Shown: positions 7,772-16,820 of the stretch, piece by piece
How the letters are laid out: the number at the start of each line of letters is the position of its first letter
How positions within the stretch are numbered: the first letter of the stretch is position 1
Source: Bacteroidetes bacterium 43-16
Lineage (GTDB): Bacteria; Bacteroidota; Bacteroidia; Chitinophagales; Chitinophagaceae
Length of the DNA stretch: 64,000 bases
Assembly (NCBI GenBank): GCA_001897525.1
Contig: MKTB01000037.1
Coordinates: forward strand, 62,001 to 126,000
Direction of reading: 5' to 3'
The notes under the pieces: model-generated
The model's database searches: none
What the model saw: only the letters and a program-made list of their open reading frames with translations
Told to the model about the DNA's origin: nothing
Position numbers and translations under genes: made by a program

Positions 7772-9430
7772 TTAATGCAAACCTTTTTCCTTCATTATCT
7801 TGTTCATCCATTTGAGCAAGGCAAAGCCTATAGATGCTGCTATAATTAATAAAACGAAGTTTACCAGGAAAAAGTGTTGCTTATTCTCATAATTGTACCA
7901 GGTCTTGGCCAGGATACCCGATAACTTGTTACCGATGGATGTGGACAAGAAGAAACCACCCATCATTAAAGCTGTAATACGCGGCGGGCTCAGCTTAGAC
8001 ACCAGGCTCAATCCCATCGGGCTCAGGAACAGTTCCCCTACGGTAATGACACCATAACAGGCGATGAGCCAGAGTGCAGAAACCTTTATCGTGCCATTCA
8101 TACTATAATATACCGCACCCACCATGACCAGGCAGGACAAGGCAGAGATCAGCATACCCCAGGCGATTTTCCCTGGTGTTGTCGGTTCATTGCCCCTTCT
8201 TCTCAGCCATCCGAAAAAGCCTACGACCACAGGGGTTAAGGCTACTACCCAGAACGGGTTAATGGATTGGAACAGTTCGGGGTTAGCCGTATAGATCGAC
8301 TGGCCTTCTGCAGGCAAGGTAGCCGGGTCCGAGTTTTTAAAATACATCGGGTAGCCATATGTTTTGACCTCCTGCCCGTTTTCTTTAATCAGCTTGAAGT
8401 TATGGTCAAATGAATTGATCGTATCCTGCTGATAGGTCACTTTATCGGCCAGGTACAGATCAGAGGCTACCGTTTCAGCTTTACCGGTAACATGACGGTC
8501 GGTATAGCTCTCTGCCCAGGTGGTCAGTACCGTACCGTTTTGTTTAAACACCGCCCAGAACATGATGCTGACCGCGAAGATGGCCAGTAATGCCGCTATC
8601 GGGCGCTTATCTTCTTTACCTGCTTTTACCAGCAGGGATACGAAGTAGAAGATGACCGGGATACAGGCAAAGATAAAGGCATCTGTAGAGTCGCTACCAA
8701 AGATATTTTCCGGGATGATCCACCCGATATATCCTGCTATGATGGCCGGCAGGAATACTACACCAAATAGCTTCCCGATACTGATATCTTCTTTGCTGGC
8801 CGGCTTCAGCACATTGGCCAGTTTATAATGTTTTAAACCGATTGTGAACACGATCAAGCCGACAAACATACCGATACCGGCAGTCATGAACGCTTCACCC
8901 CAGCCATATTTATTGCGCATAAATGCAGCGATGATGTTACAGACAAAGGCCCCGATGTTAATACCCATGTAGAAAATATTAAAGCCGGAGTCTTTTTTAT
9001 CTTTATACTCATCTGTAGAATAGAGATTGCCCAAAAGTGTAGAGATACTCGGCTTAAAGAAGCCATTTCCTATGATCACGAGGGCCATTGATATATAAAA
9101 AGGCAGGATGCCATCCAGGGCAAAGCCCATGTAGCCTAAACCCATGAGGGTACCGCCGATATAAACTGCATTGATGTAGCCCAGCTTACGGTCGGCCAGG
9201 AAGCCACCGAGGAAAGGCGTTAAATAGGTAAGCGCAATATAGGTACCGAAGATATCACTTGCCTCCCCGGGATCGAAGCCCATACCTCCTGTACTTTTAC
9301 TGGCTTTCATGTAGAGGAAGAATATGCCCAGCATCAGGTAGTAGCCGAAGCGCTCCCACATTTCAGTCAGGAATAAAAAGGGTAATCCCTTGGGGTGATT
9401 TCTTGAAGTGCTCGTCTTCTGTGTCTCCAT
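7772..9430 (-). CDS. Proton-dependent oligopeptide transporter (POT/PTR family)
   Basis: A 552-residue inner-membrane proton symporter for di- and tripeptides. The first helix carries EMWERFGYYLMLG, the family's ExxERFxYY motif that binds proton and peptide. The PTR2 signature FNIFYMGINIG (FYxxINxG) lies near residue 145, and GELFLSPMGLSLVSKLSP near the C-terminus matches the last signature region. About 14 hydrophobic segments are visible. A polar stretch of ~100 residues between about 295 and 385 would be an extra loop, longer than in E. coli DtpA. It heads a unit with a small beta-barrel protein downstream. Substrate spectrum beyond small peptides cannot be told. Confidence 0.93.
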   Translation of the reverse strand: METQKTSTSRNHPKGLPFLFLTEMWERFGYYLMLGIFFLYMKASKSTGGMGFDPGEASDIFGTYIALTYLTPFLGGFLADRKLGYINAVYIGGTLMGLGYMGFALDGILPFYISMALVIIGNGFFKPSISTLLGNLYSTDEYKDKKDSGFNIFYMGINIGAFVCNIIAAFMRNKYGWGEAFMTAGIGMFVGLIVFTIGLKHYKLANVLKPASKEDISIGKLFGVVFLPAIIAGYIGWIIPENIFGSDSTDAFIFACIPVIFYFVSLLVKAGKEDKRPIAALLAIFAVSIMFWAVFKQNGTVLTTWAESYTDRHVTGKAETVASDLYLADKVTYQQDTINSFDHNFKLIKENGQEVKTYGYPMYFKNSDPATLPAEGQSIYTANPELFQSINPFWVVALTPVVVGFFGWLRRRGNEPTTPGKIAWGMLISALSCLVMVGAVYYSMNGTIKVSALWLIACYGVITVGELFLSPMGLSLVSKLSPPRITALMMGGFFLSTSIGNKLSGILAKTWYNYENKQHFFLVNFVLLIIAASIGFALLKWMNKIMKEKGLH

Positions 9431-9596
9431 ATTGATTTGTATTAACCAGCTAAAATAGTGAAAATTATCCTAATCCGGCTGCACCATAAGCGCTTAAGCG
9501 ATTACCCTTGCCTGAAAAGCATTATTGTCTGAGTATTTATGATAAGGTTGATGTGCAATGCCCCGATCAATAAAGCCTCAATTACTCTCAAAAAAT

Positions 9597-9644
9597 GAGG
9601 CTGCCTCCAATAGCCGGTATTATTATATACCAGGAGACAGCCTC
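9597..9644. terminator. Hairpin with GAGGCTG / CAGCCTC arms
   Basis: The arms at 9597-9608 and 9633-9644 pair with one mismatch around a 24-base loop. The right arm, GGAGACAGCCTC, recurs exactly at 14462-14473, so this belongs to a family of related hairpins. It sits between the lipoprotein gene (minus) and the upstream region of the POT transporter. Confidence 0.55.
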
Positions 9645-9662
9645 GCTTATTCAGCTTTATAA

Positions 9663-9681
9663 AGATCCTCTATGAGGATCT
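9663..9681 (-). terminator. Short 8-bp hairpin after the 9696 lipoprotein gene
   Basis: AGATCCTC at 9663-9670 pairs with GAGGATCT at 9674-9681 around a 3-base loop, 15 bases after the minus-strand stop. The T-run is weak (TTTAT), so termination here is only likely in concert with the larger hairpin at 9597-9644. Confidence 0.45.
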
Positions 9682-9695
9682 CTCCTTTTGTGGAT

Positions 9696-10250
9696 TTATA
9701 GTTCTTTAATCACAAGATTGGAGATCCAGGTACTATCATACAGTGAGCCTAACTGAAAAGATAAAACCTCTTCCGGACCACTGGTGAAGTTGTATTTCAT
9801 GGTCGTCCAGTCCTGGTCCAGGTACACACCCGATTCAGACCCGAAATATAGTTCACCATACCATTGTTCATTACTATAAGCATAGAAGAAAAACCCGGGA
9901 TTATTGCTGACATAGTCAGAATAGCCTTTGATCTTAACATCGCAACTGATCTGGTACACCTTATTAGGTTTAATATGCTTGATAAAACCATCCAGCAGTA
10001 CAGAACGGGGGTTGGGCTGATTGGACGGATGCGGATTGGTCATTAAAAGAGCATTCCGGCCATCAACGTTACCCAGGACTTTATAAGATGCCGTAGCCGG
10101 TTTATTGATAATCCAGTTGGTACTCAGGCATTCCTCGGAAAAATTGGCCCCGCAAATCAACTCCGGTTTCGGCTCTTCTGCTTTCTTTTTGCAGGAAGCA
10201 ATAGTAACAGCGCCAATCAATACGCTCCATAAGATTACATTTACTTTCAT
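9696..10250 (-). CDS. Lipoprotein with carbohydrate-binding-like beta-sandwich
   Basis: A 184-residue lipoprotein. I chose the ATG at 10250; the frame extends three codons to a GTG, which adds nothing to the signal peptide. The signal ends in the lipobox TIASC, followed by a Lys-rich stretch. The remaining ~150 residues have the strand pattern of CBM4/9-like or discoidin-like jelly rolls (NALLMTNPHPSN, VYQISCDVKIKG, DWTTMKYNFTSG, ISNLVIKEL). Such modules often bind sugars, but no catalytic domain or glycan locus is adjacent, so the ligand is unknown. It is a single-gene unit. Confidence 0.6.
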   Translation of the reverse strand: MKVNVILWSVLIGAVTIASCKKKAEEPKPELICGANFSEECLSTNWIINKPATASYKVLGNVDGRNALLMTNPHPSNQPNPRSVLLDGFIKHIKPNKVYQISCDVKIKGYSDYVSNNPGFFFYAYSNEQWYGELYFGSESGVYLDQDWTTMKYNFTSGPEEVLSFQLGSLYDSTWISNLVIKEL

Positions 10251-10259
10251 AAAATACAC

Positions 10260-10656
10260 ATTTTATTTTTTATGGTTAAAAGGATTATTCTTTGATCTGA
10301 ACAGGTTATAAGCAGGTTTTTACAAACCCGGTATTGATTGATCGACCATCCTGATTGTACTGTTAAATAATCAACCAATAGACTTTCTACCCTAAACGTC
10401 CGTTTTTGTGATTCAGTATGTCCATACAGGGGAAATACTAAATATATAATTATCTAAATATTTACTAATCAAATTAATCTACTTTTTTAGTACTAAGTTT
10501 GCCGGATATTAAGTGCCGAATTCAATTCATAAGTGATTAATTAACCATTCTGGTTTAAGAAATGCTAATTATTGTGTCTAAAAGGCATAAATAATACGCT
10601 TTATTTTTAAATACGAGCTTTTTGCTATAACTTCGTCGCTTGCTTTTCCCCAAATC
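10260..10656. other. AT-rich divergent intergenic region
   Basis: About 400 bases separate the minus-strand lipoprotein gene from the plus-strand SNF2 gene. It is AT-rich with no open frame that looks like a gene and no strong hairpin. The only promoter-like element I see is TAACTTCG at 10628-10635, one mismatch from TAnnTTTG, 22 bases before the SNF2 ATG. Confidence 0.5.
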
Positions 10657-13600
10657 ATGTCCTTACCCGAACTATTAAAATATGTCTATCATAACGCTAC
10701 TGATGAAGTAATCCGCAGAGGTAAGAAAATTTTTCATACCTCAGGAGTTCAGATGCTCGAAAATGACCCGCTTACAGAGCAGGTTGCGTTCCGGGTAAGA
10801 AATGATATATACAACAATTACTACAAAGTAAATATTCAAAACTACCTGCAACCAGGCAAGCTGAGTATGCGCTGCCAGTGTCCTTATAATATGGGACCGG
10901 TATGCAGGCACCAGGCTGCAGCACTTTTCCAATTGAACGATCTGCTGCAAAGCGGCTTTTTCGATCATGCCCATGTAGACTACAACCAGGCACATACAAC
11001 AGTACGTATGCGCCAGATCTCCAGCAATTTCCTGAAATTATTTTCCAGTGAAGGCTTGTGCGCACTGGCAGAAGACTGGTATGCTGACGGGCGTATAAAG
11101 ATCCTGGAAGCAAAAGATGAAGAAATACGTGCAGAGGTAATAGATGACGACGATAAAAAATTCAGTGTACGGATCAAACAAAACGAGGAGCGTTATTTTG
11201 ACACTTCCTGTAGTTGCCCGGAAAAGAGCCATCCGCTCTGTGTCCATAAAGTTGCCGTATTCTTAGAAGTGCTGTACCGGCACGGAGCCAACTACTTCAG
11301 CAGTTTACGCAACTGGGATACCCAGAAGAATAAATTGCTGGCCTTATATGGCTATACCCTTGAAGATGACCTTACGGGCAAGTTTGAATTTGCTTACCAT
11401 GAAGGCAAGCCATTCCTTCGTGTACTGGACAAGACCGTCAAAAAGATAGACCTGAATACTTATGGCAAGCCTAGTCCGCAGCCTAAAGAAAAAGTAGAGA
11501 TCTATAAAGCCAATGAAACCAATACAAACGAGCGTAAGAAACTGGGTGTACTGATCCATAAGGATACCGAATACTACCCCTATGCTTCTTTTGATTTAAT
11601 AGCAGGTACTCCGAATGAAGCCGGAGATGCTTTTGAAGGTTCCATCGAACCTATCGGCCTACTGCAATATTTTGATCCCTTATACCTGGAAGACCGGGAA
11701 AAGATCCTGATCACTGCGATGCGCAAGCAGAGCAGCGATGAACTGGTGAAATGGTTAAAGAAAAACTCTCCTTTCGGTGATTTCCTGGATGGGGTAGATA
11801 AAGACTTACGTAATGACCCGAACGAAGACCTGAAGAACCAGGTCTGGGACTTTACCATCCCGAGGTATCAGCGCCTCTTAAGTCAATATAAAGAATTTCC
11901 TTTTGTCTATTACGCGCCTAATAACAAAAAGACCAGTCTTAAGGACCTCGTACAATGCAGGTTCTCTGAAAAATATTTTTCGGCGCAGATCGATGTTAAG
12001 CCTGCCAGAAGCGGTGTACAGCTGGTATTAAAAATTGCGATCGGAGAGGACCTCTTCGGTTTAGAAGAACTGAGCCTGATCAATGCCGCCCTGGTCCTGC
12101 ATCAGGGGCAGCTGCATACGGTGGCCAATATTGATGTGGTGAAGATCGTCTCTCATTTCGACGCATCCGGGAAGATGAGCATTGCCAAAAAAGACTGGAA
12201 CGATTACCTGGAAAAGGAACTGATGCCTTTGTCTGAGATCACGACCATCAACTTTGACGGCAAGCTCCAGGAGCGCGTGATCGAAGATGAACCAAACTAC
12301 AAACTCATCCTTAAAGAAACCGATAAATCGATTGCGTTCAAACCTGTCTTTTCTTACCACGGTATTGAAAAGTTCTGGCTGGACACCTCTTCAGCAGTAG
12401 CTGCCAAAGACGGGAAAGTAGTCGTTTATGAACGGAATGAGGCTGCGGAGCAGACTTTCTTAAACTTATTAAGATACCTGCACCCTTCTATGCAGGAAAG
12501 CAGGAAAGCACAATCTTTCTTACTGCTGGCTGCAGAAGCCTTAAAGGGAAGCTGGTATTTTCATTTTATAGATACACTCAGGGAGCATAATGTTGAAATT
12601 GTAGGGTATGAAAACCTGAAACAAATGCGCATTAATCCCAACAAACCGATCACTAACCTGAATGTCAAAAGCGGTATCGATTGGTTTGATGTGGACCTGC
12701 AAATATCTTTCGGCAACGAACAGATCGGTCTTTCTGATGTAAAAAAAGCTTTATCCAAAAAGCAAACCTTTGTCCAGCTGAAAGATGGTAGTATGGGTCT
12801 CTTCACCGATGAATGGATGGAGAAGTATGCCCTGATGCTGAAACTGGGACAGGTAAAGGACGGGCAGGTACGACTCAAGAAGTATCACTTCTCTGCCATT
12901 GAAAACCTGCAGGAAGAGTTTGCCCCCAATGAAATGCTGCAACAACTGGTGGAGAAAAAAGACCGCCTGTTTAATTATAATTTTGAAGAACAACCCCCTG
13001 TTGCGATCCCTTCAAACGTGCGCGCAACATTAAGACCTTACCAGCAGGCCGCCTTCCAATGGCTCACCTTCCTGAATGAAACAGGATGGGGCGGGATACT
13101 GGCCGATGATATGGGTCTGGGTAAAACTTTGCAGACCTTAACGTTCCTGCAAAGCTATAAGAACCATCATCCGGACTCCCATTTCCTCGTGATCTGTCCT
13201 ACCTCACTGATGCACAACTGGGCCAGTGAGATCAAGAAGTTCACCCCGGACATGAAGAGTATGATGCACCATGGTGCCAAGCGTACCGGAAGTATGGAAG
13301 AGCTCAAAAAGTTTGATGTGGTCATCACGACCTATGGGACCTTGCGCAGCGATATAAAATTGCTGAACCAGATCAACTTTGATTATGCTGTAATGGATGA
13401 GTCGCAGGCTATCAAAAATCCATTATCACAGGTGGCAAAAGCCTCCCTGCAATTGCAGGCTAAGAACAGGCTGGCATTGAGCGGTACACCCGTTCAGAAC
13501 AATACCTTTGACCTGTATGCGCAAATGAACTTCCTAAACCCGGGTATGCTGGGCTCTATCGACTTTTTCAGGAATGAATTTGCCAACCCGATCGATAAAA

Positions 13601-14418
13601 ACCAGGAAGGTGATGTAAAACATCAATTGAGAAAGATGATCTACCCCTTCCTGCTGCGCCGTACCAAAGAACAGGTGGCCCCGGATCTGCCGGAAAAAGT
13701 GGAAACGGTACTATTCTGCGAAATGGGTACCAAGCAGCGTAAGATCTATGATGCCTACCGGTCAGAATACCGTTCCAAGATCCTTGGAGAGATTGAAGCC
13801 AAAGGTATGGAGCGCTCCCAGATGAGCATCTTACATGGCCTCATGAAACTGCGCCAGATCTGTGACTCCCCGGCCATATTGAACGAGGACGTGAAGTATG
13901 AAAACCATTCTGTAAAAATAGAAGAACTCGTAAGAGAGATTACTGAAAACACCAGTAACCATAAAGCCCTTATCTTCTCTCAATTCCTGGGTATGCTGGG
14001 ATTGATCCGCCAGGAACTCGAAAAGATGAACATTCCTTATGTTTACTTTGACGGTAGCACCACGATGAGTGAGCGCGAAAGAGCGATCAAAACCTTCCAG
14101 GAGAATGACGATACCAGGGTATTCCTGATCTCTCTGAAGGCAGGTGGTGTGGGGCTTAACCTTACCGCAGCCGATTATGTTTACATTGTAGACCCTTGGT
14201 GGAATCCTGCTGTAGAGCAACAAGCCATTGACCGTACACACCGTATCGGCCAGACCAAGAGCATTTTTGCCTATCGCCTGATCTGTAAAGACACGATAGA
14301 AGAGAAGATCATGATGCTCCAGGAGCGCAAGCTGAACCTGGTAAAAGACCTAATCGCTGATGACAATGCCTTCTTCAAACAATTGACAAAAGACGATATT
14401 GCTTACTTATTGAGTTAA
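10657..14418 (+). CDS. SWIM-domain SNF2-family DNA translocase
   Basis: A 1253-residue ATPase of the SNF2/Rad54 type. The N-terminus has two Zn-binding SWIM motifs: CQCPYNMGPVCRH (about residues 73-85) and CSCPEKSHPLCVH (about 185-197), both CxCx(n)CxH. A middle region (about 230-770) shows no recognisable motif. The SNF2 core follows: Walker A in DDMGLGKT (about 816-824), Walker B as DESQ (about 913), LSGTPVQN, then the second RecA lobe with LKAGGVGLNLTAADYV and QAIDRTHRIGQT (about 1189-1200). These ATPases move along double-stranded DNA without unwinding it and remodel protein-DNA complexes; the bacterial SWIM form has no settled role. No methylase or nuclease is adjacent, so a defence role is not supported by context. 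Confidence 0.93.
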   Translation: MSLPELLKYVYHNATDEVIRRGKKIFHTSGVQMLENDPLTEQVAFRVRNDIYNNYYKVNIQNYLQPGKLSMRCQCPYNMGPVCRHQAAALFQLNDLLQSGFFDHAHVDYNQAHTTVRMRQISSNFLKLFSSEGLCALAEDWYADGRIKILEAKDEEIRAEVIDDDDKKFSVRIKQNEERYFDTSCSCPEKSHPLCVHKVAVFLEVLYRHGANYFSSLRNWDTQKNKLLALYGYTLEDDLTGKFEFAYHEGKPFLRVLDKTVKKIDLNTYGKPSPQPKEKVEIYKANETNTNERKKLGVLIHKDTEYYPYASFDLIAGTPNEAGDAFEGSIEPIGLLQYFDPLYLEDREKILITAMRKQSSDELVKWLKKNSPFGDFLDGVDKDLRNDPNEDLKNQVWDFTIPRYQRLLSQYKEFPFVYYAPNNKKTSLKDLVQCRFSEKYFSAQIDVKPARSGVQLVLKIAIGEDLFGLEELSLINAALVLHQGQLHTVANIDVVKIVSHFDASGKMSIAKKDWNDYLEKELMPLSEITTINFDGKLQERVIEDEPNYKLILKETDKSIAFKPVFSYHGIEKFWLDTSSAVAAKDGKVVVYERNEAAEQTFLNLLRYLHPSMQESRKAQSFLLLAAEALKGSWYFHFIDTLREHNVEIVGYENLKQMRINPNKPITNLNVKSGIDWFDVDLQISFGNEQIGLSDVKKALSKKQTFVQLKDGSMGLFTDEWMEKYALMLKLGQVKDGQVRLKKYHFSAIENLQEEFAPNEMLQQLVEKKDRLFNYNFEEQPPVAIPSNVRATLRPYQQAAFQWLTFLNETGWGGILADDMGLGKTLQTLTFLQSYKNHHPDSHFLVICPTSLMHNWASEIKKFTPDMKSMMHHGAKRTGSMEELKKFDVVITTYGTLRSDIKLLNQINFDYAVMDESQAIKNPLSQVAKASLQLQAKNRLALSGTPVQNNTFDLYAQMNFLNPGMLGSIDFFRNEFANPIDKNQEGDVKHQLRKMIYPFLLRRTKEQVAPDLPEKVETVLFCEMGTKQRKIYDAYRSEYRSKILGEIEAKGMERSQMSILHGLMKLRQICDSPAILNEDVKYENHSVKIEELVREITENTSNHKALIFSQFLGMLGLIRQELEKMNIPYVYFDGSTTMSERERAIKTFQENDDTRVFLISLKAGGVGLNLTAADYVYIVDPWWNPAVEQQAIDRTHRIGQTKSIFAYRLICKDTIEEKIMMLQERKLNLVKDLIADDNAFFKQLTKDDIAYLLS

Positions 14419-14426
14419 AATAAAAA

Positions 14427-14473
14427 GAGGCGGTCTCCTATGTTTGCATTGAGCAAATGTAGGAGACAGCCTC
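14427..14473. terminator. Long hairpin between convergent SNF2 and CNNM genes
   Basis: The arms at 14427-14447 and 14453-14473 pair over ~21 positions with one mismatch and two G-T pairs, loop of 5. The plus-strand side is followed by ATATTTTTAT. It would stop transcription from both sides. The arm GGAGACAGCCTC is shared with the hairpin at 9597-9644. Confidence 0.8.
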
Positions 14474-14513
14474 ATATTTTTATTCCTGATTTATAAATAA
14501 GCTTTAACGGAAA

Positions 14514-15788
14514 CTACAGCACCGTCAGCAACAGTTTATCGATCCGCTGCCCGTCTTTATCCATCACCTCAAACCTGAAATTGTCTATGGTAATGACGGC
14601 CCCCACGCCGGGAATGGTTTCCATTTTGTGAATCAGTAAGCCGGCCACCGTTGTATATTTCTGAACAATATTGTCTTCAATTTTTATATCAAAAGCTTTC
14701 ACGAAGTCCACCAGCGGGTACTGACCATCTATCAGCCAGCTCTCATCATCTCTCTGGTACATCTGGTATTCTTCCTGGTCCAGTTCCGTATAATCCCCGA
14801 TCAGCGCATCCATAACATCATCCATGGTGATCATACCTTTTGTTAACCCGAATTCATCTACCACCAGGGCATAATGAAGCTTATTTTTCTTGAACAATTC
14901 CAGCACCTGGTAGGCAGACATGCTTTCGGTAACAAACACCGGCTCCCGTGCGTAGTTTTCTATAGCAAATACATCGCTGTCATGAGGAGAGAATAAGTCT
15001 TTCAGCAGAATAATGCCCAGGATATGGTCCAGGTTATTATCTGCCACCAAAGGATAGGAAGAGTGTTTTTCCTGATTGATCTTTTCAGAAATATCGTTCC
15101 AGGAGTCTTTGGTATCGAAGTAAACAATATCTCTCCTGTGGGTATAGAGCGAATGCACCGTAGTGTCTCCCAGCTCAAATACCCGGGCAACAATATCCTG
15201 TTCTATTTCCTGGATCTCGCCACCATCTGCGCTCTCTTTTACGATGGCTTTGATCTCTTCTTCACTTAGTTTACTCTCCGACGTTTTTTTGATCCCTAAG
15301 ACTTTCAGCAATAAATTATTCGTTGTGGTCAGCAACCAGACGAAAGGTGAAGTAATGACAGAAAGTATATGCATGGGCTGTGCAAACATACTGATGATCG
15401 GCTCCGGGAAGGTCATCCCGATCCGCTTGGGCAGCAGCTCTCCCAATACTATAGAAACATAAGTGATCAATACGACAATGACGACTGTAGCTATTTGGCC
15501 GGAGAAGGCCTGAATGGCCTCATATTGCGCCAGGAAGTCTGCAACATATTTCGTCAACTTCTCCCCGCTGTACACCCCGAGCAAAATACCGATCAAGGTG
15601 ATCCCGATCTGGACCGTAGACAGGAATTTTGCCGGGTTTTCAGAAAGTTCCAGCGCTTTTTTAGCCCCTTTATTCCCTTTTTTCTCCGAGTTTTCCAGTT
15701 TAAACTTACGGGATGCAACGAGGGCCATTTCCGACATGGCGAAAATGCCATTAAGCAGGATAAGTATCAGTATTATAATCAGTTCCAT
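14514..15788 (-). CDS. CNNM/CorC-type transporter-associated protein (hemolysin family)
   Basis: A 424-residue membrane protein with the order DUF21/CNNM domain (three to four hydrophobic segments, about residues 1-190), a CBS pair (about 200-325; note ILLKDLF and VDEFGLTKGMITMDDV) and a C-terminal CorC_HlyC domain. The family is linked to Mg2+ or Co2+ efflux; the old hemolysin name is misleading. I chose the ATG at 15788 because it starts directly on the first membrane segment (MELIIILILILLNG); the frame extends 12 codons to another ATG. It is a paralogue of gldE at 37055-38356 with the same domain order. Confidence 0.9.
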   Translation of the reverse strand: MELIIILILILLNGIFAMSEMALVASRKFKLENSEKKGNKGAKKALELSENPAKFLSTVQIGITLIGILLGVYSGEKLTKYVADFLAQYEAIQAFSGQIATVVIVVLITYVSIVLGELLPKRIGMTFPEPIISMFAQPMHILSVITSPFVWLLTTTNNLLLKVLGIKKTSESKLSEEEIKAIVKESADGGEIQEIEQDIVARVFELGDTTVHSLYTHRRDIVYFDTKDSWNDISEKINQEKHSSYPLVADNNLDHILGIILLKDLFSPHDSDVFAIENYAREPVFVTESMSAYQVLELFKKNKLHYALVVDEFGLTKGMITMDDVMDALIGDYTELDQEEYQMYQRDDESWLIDGQYPLVDFVKAFDIKIEDNIVQKYTTVAGLLIHKMETIPGVGAVITIDNFRFEVMDKDGQRIDKLLLTVL

Positions 15789-16243
15789 AACGCAAAATAC
15801 AGATTTTTGCGCTGGCTCAATCATTAAATCAACAGCGTATATCCCGGTGGTTAAACAGCTTTACCGGCACAGGAGCAATAGCTTCCGGGGTATTGATACG
15901 ATAATCCGTTCCGGCATCACACGCTTAATGTTCACAATAACTTTACTCCGTTCCAAGCTATACCTGGCCATTATGGTGGAGCAAACAGAGCGGCTGGTAA
16001 AAGAGTTAAAATACTCTTCTTCTTTTTCTGTATCCCATGCCCTGGCGATGAAGTAATAGCAGACACCATCGTCAGGGCATATACTTGCTTTATAGCAGCC
16101 CTGTTCCACATTTTTCTATGAGCAGTGCTCTCTTCTGTGTACCTAAAGAGCCTATGCTGCAAGCCGTAATATAATCCCGGGAGCAGGTATTTTTTTATTC
16201 AGCAAAAAAACACTGTAAATTTACCCCGTGTAAATTGAAAAAG
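15789..16243. other. 455-base stretch without a confident gene
   Basis: Between the CNNM gene and the S4 gene. It holds one small minus-strand frame (15861-16109, listed separately) and a T-rich run near 16189-16200, but no clear promoter box, hairpin or repeat. It may be a decayed gene remnant. Confidence 0.4.
15861..16109 (-). CDS. Possible small hypothetical protein (82 aa)
   Basis: A GTG-started frame preceded in frame by a TAG six bases upstream. Its predicted product has mixed charged and hydrophobic composition with a central acidic patch (TEKEEEYF) and a basic end, which looks more protein-like than most chance frames here. I recognise no family, no signal peptide and no membrane segment. 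It points the same way as the CNNM gene but would lie 72 bases upstream of it. It could equally be chance or a relic. Confidence 0.22.
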   Translation of the reverse strand: MEQGCYKASICPDDGVCYYFIARAWDTEKEEEYFNSFTSRSVCSTIMARYSLERSKVIVNIKRVMPERIIVSIPRKLLLLCR

Positions 16244-16639
16244 ATGGAAAAGTCAACTACTGAAAAATTAAGGATCGACAAATACCTCTGGAGTATCCGG
16301 ATTTTTAAGACCCGGAGCCTGGCCACTGATGCCTGCGATGCCGGCAGGGTAAAAATGAATGAACAATCCCTGAAACCCTCAAAAAGTGTAAATGTTGGCG
16401 ATATCTATGATATTAGGACCAGCGACCGCATCTGGAAAATAAAGGTTACGGGACTGCTACTCTCGCGGAAAGCGTATAGTGAAGCCGTGAATTTTTATGA
16501 AGACCTCACGCCTCCTGAAGAAAAAGGGGTTGAAAAGGCACTTCCGGCAAGCTTCTATACCGGTAAACGCCTGAGTAAAGTAGGCCGCCCGACAAAAAAA
16601 CAACGCAGAGGCTGGGACGATATTATGGACGAATTATAA
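16244..16639 (+). CDS. S4-domain RNA-binding protein (Hsp15/RqcP-like)
   Basis: A 131-residue basic cytoplasmic protein. The S4 fold occupies about residues 8-70: LRIDKYLWSIRIFKTRSLA is the conserved first helix pair and CDAGRVKMN is the strand-turn that contacts RNA. The basic C-terminal tail (VGRPTKKQRRGWDD) matches the Hsp15 family. E. coli Hsp15 and Bacillus RqcP bind stalled 50S subunits still carrying nascent chain. Which of these roles applies here is not clear. I chose the ATG at 16244; the frame reaches a TTG three codons earlier. It is a single gene. Confidence 0.9.
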   Translation: MEKSTTEKLRIDKYLWSIRIFKTRSLATDACDAGRVKMNEQSLKPSKSVNVGDIYDIRTSDRIWKIKVTGLLLSRKAYSEAVNFYEDLTPPEEKGVEKALPASFYTGKRLSKVGRPTKKQRRGWDDIMDEL

Positions 16640-16820
16640 GAAAACAAACCGGGCTATTTCAAAATTTATGATATTCTTAAAAAATAATTATGAAATAGAT
16701 GGTTTTTTTTTAATTTTCTTGTAATTTTAGGAATTCGACCTATAGAATTTCTACATTCATATAAACAATATATGAAACAGTCATGGGTCGGCTACATTAA
16801 AAAAAGAATAAATTTCTATA

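Noticed and set aside
10657-14418. SNF2 gene as part of a DISARM or similar defence system
   Set aside because: No methyltransferase, nuclease, phospholipase D or DUF1998 gene is next to it; neighbours are housekeeping genes.
15514-16056. 180-codon plus-strand frame partly beyond the CNNM gene
   Set aside because: Most of it is antisense to CNNM; the product has no family features and the rest falls in the gap described separately.
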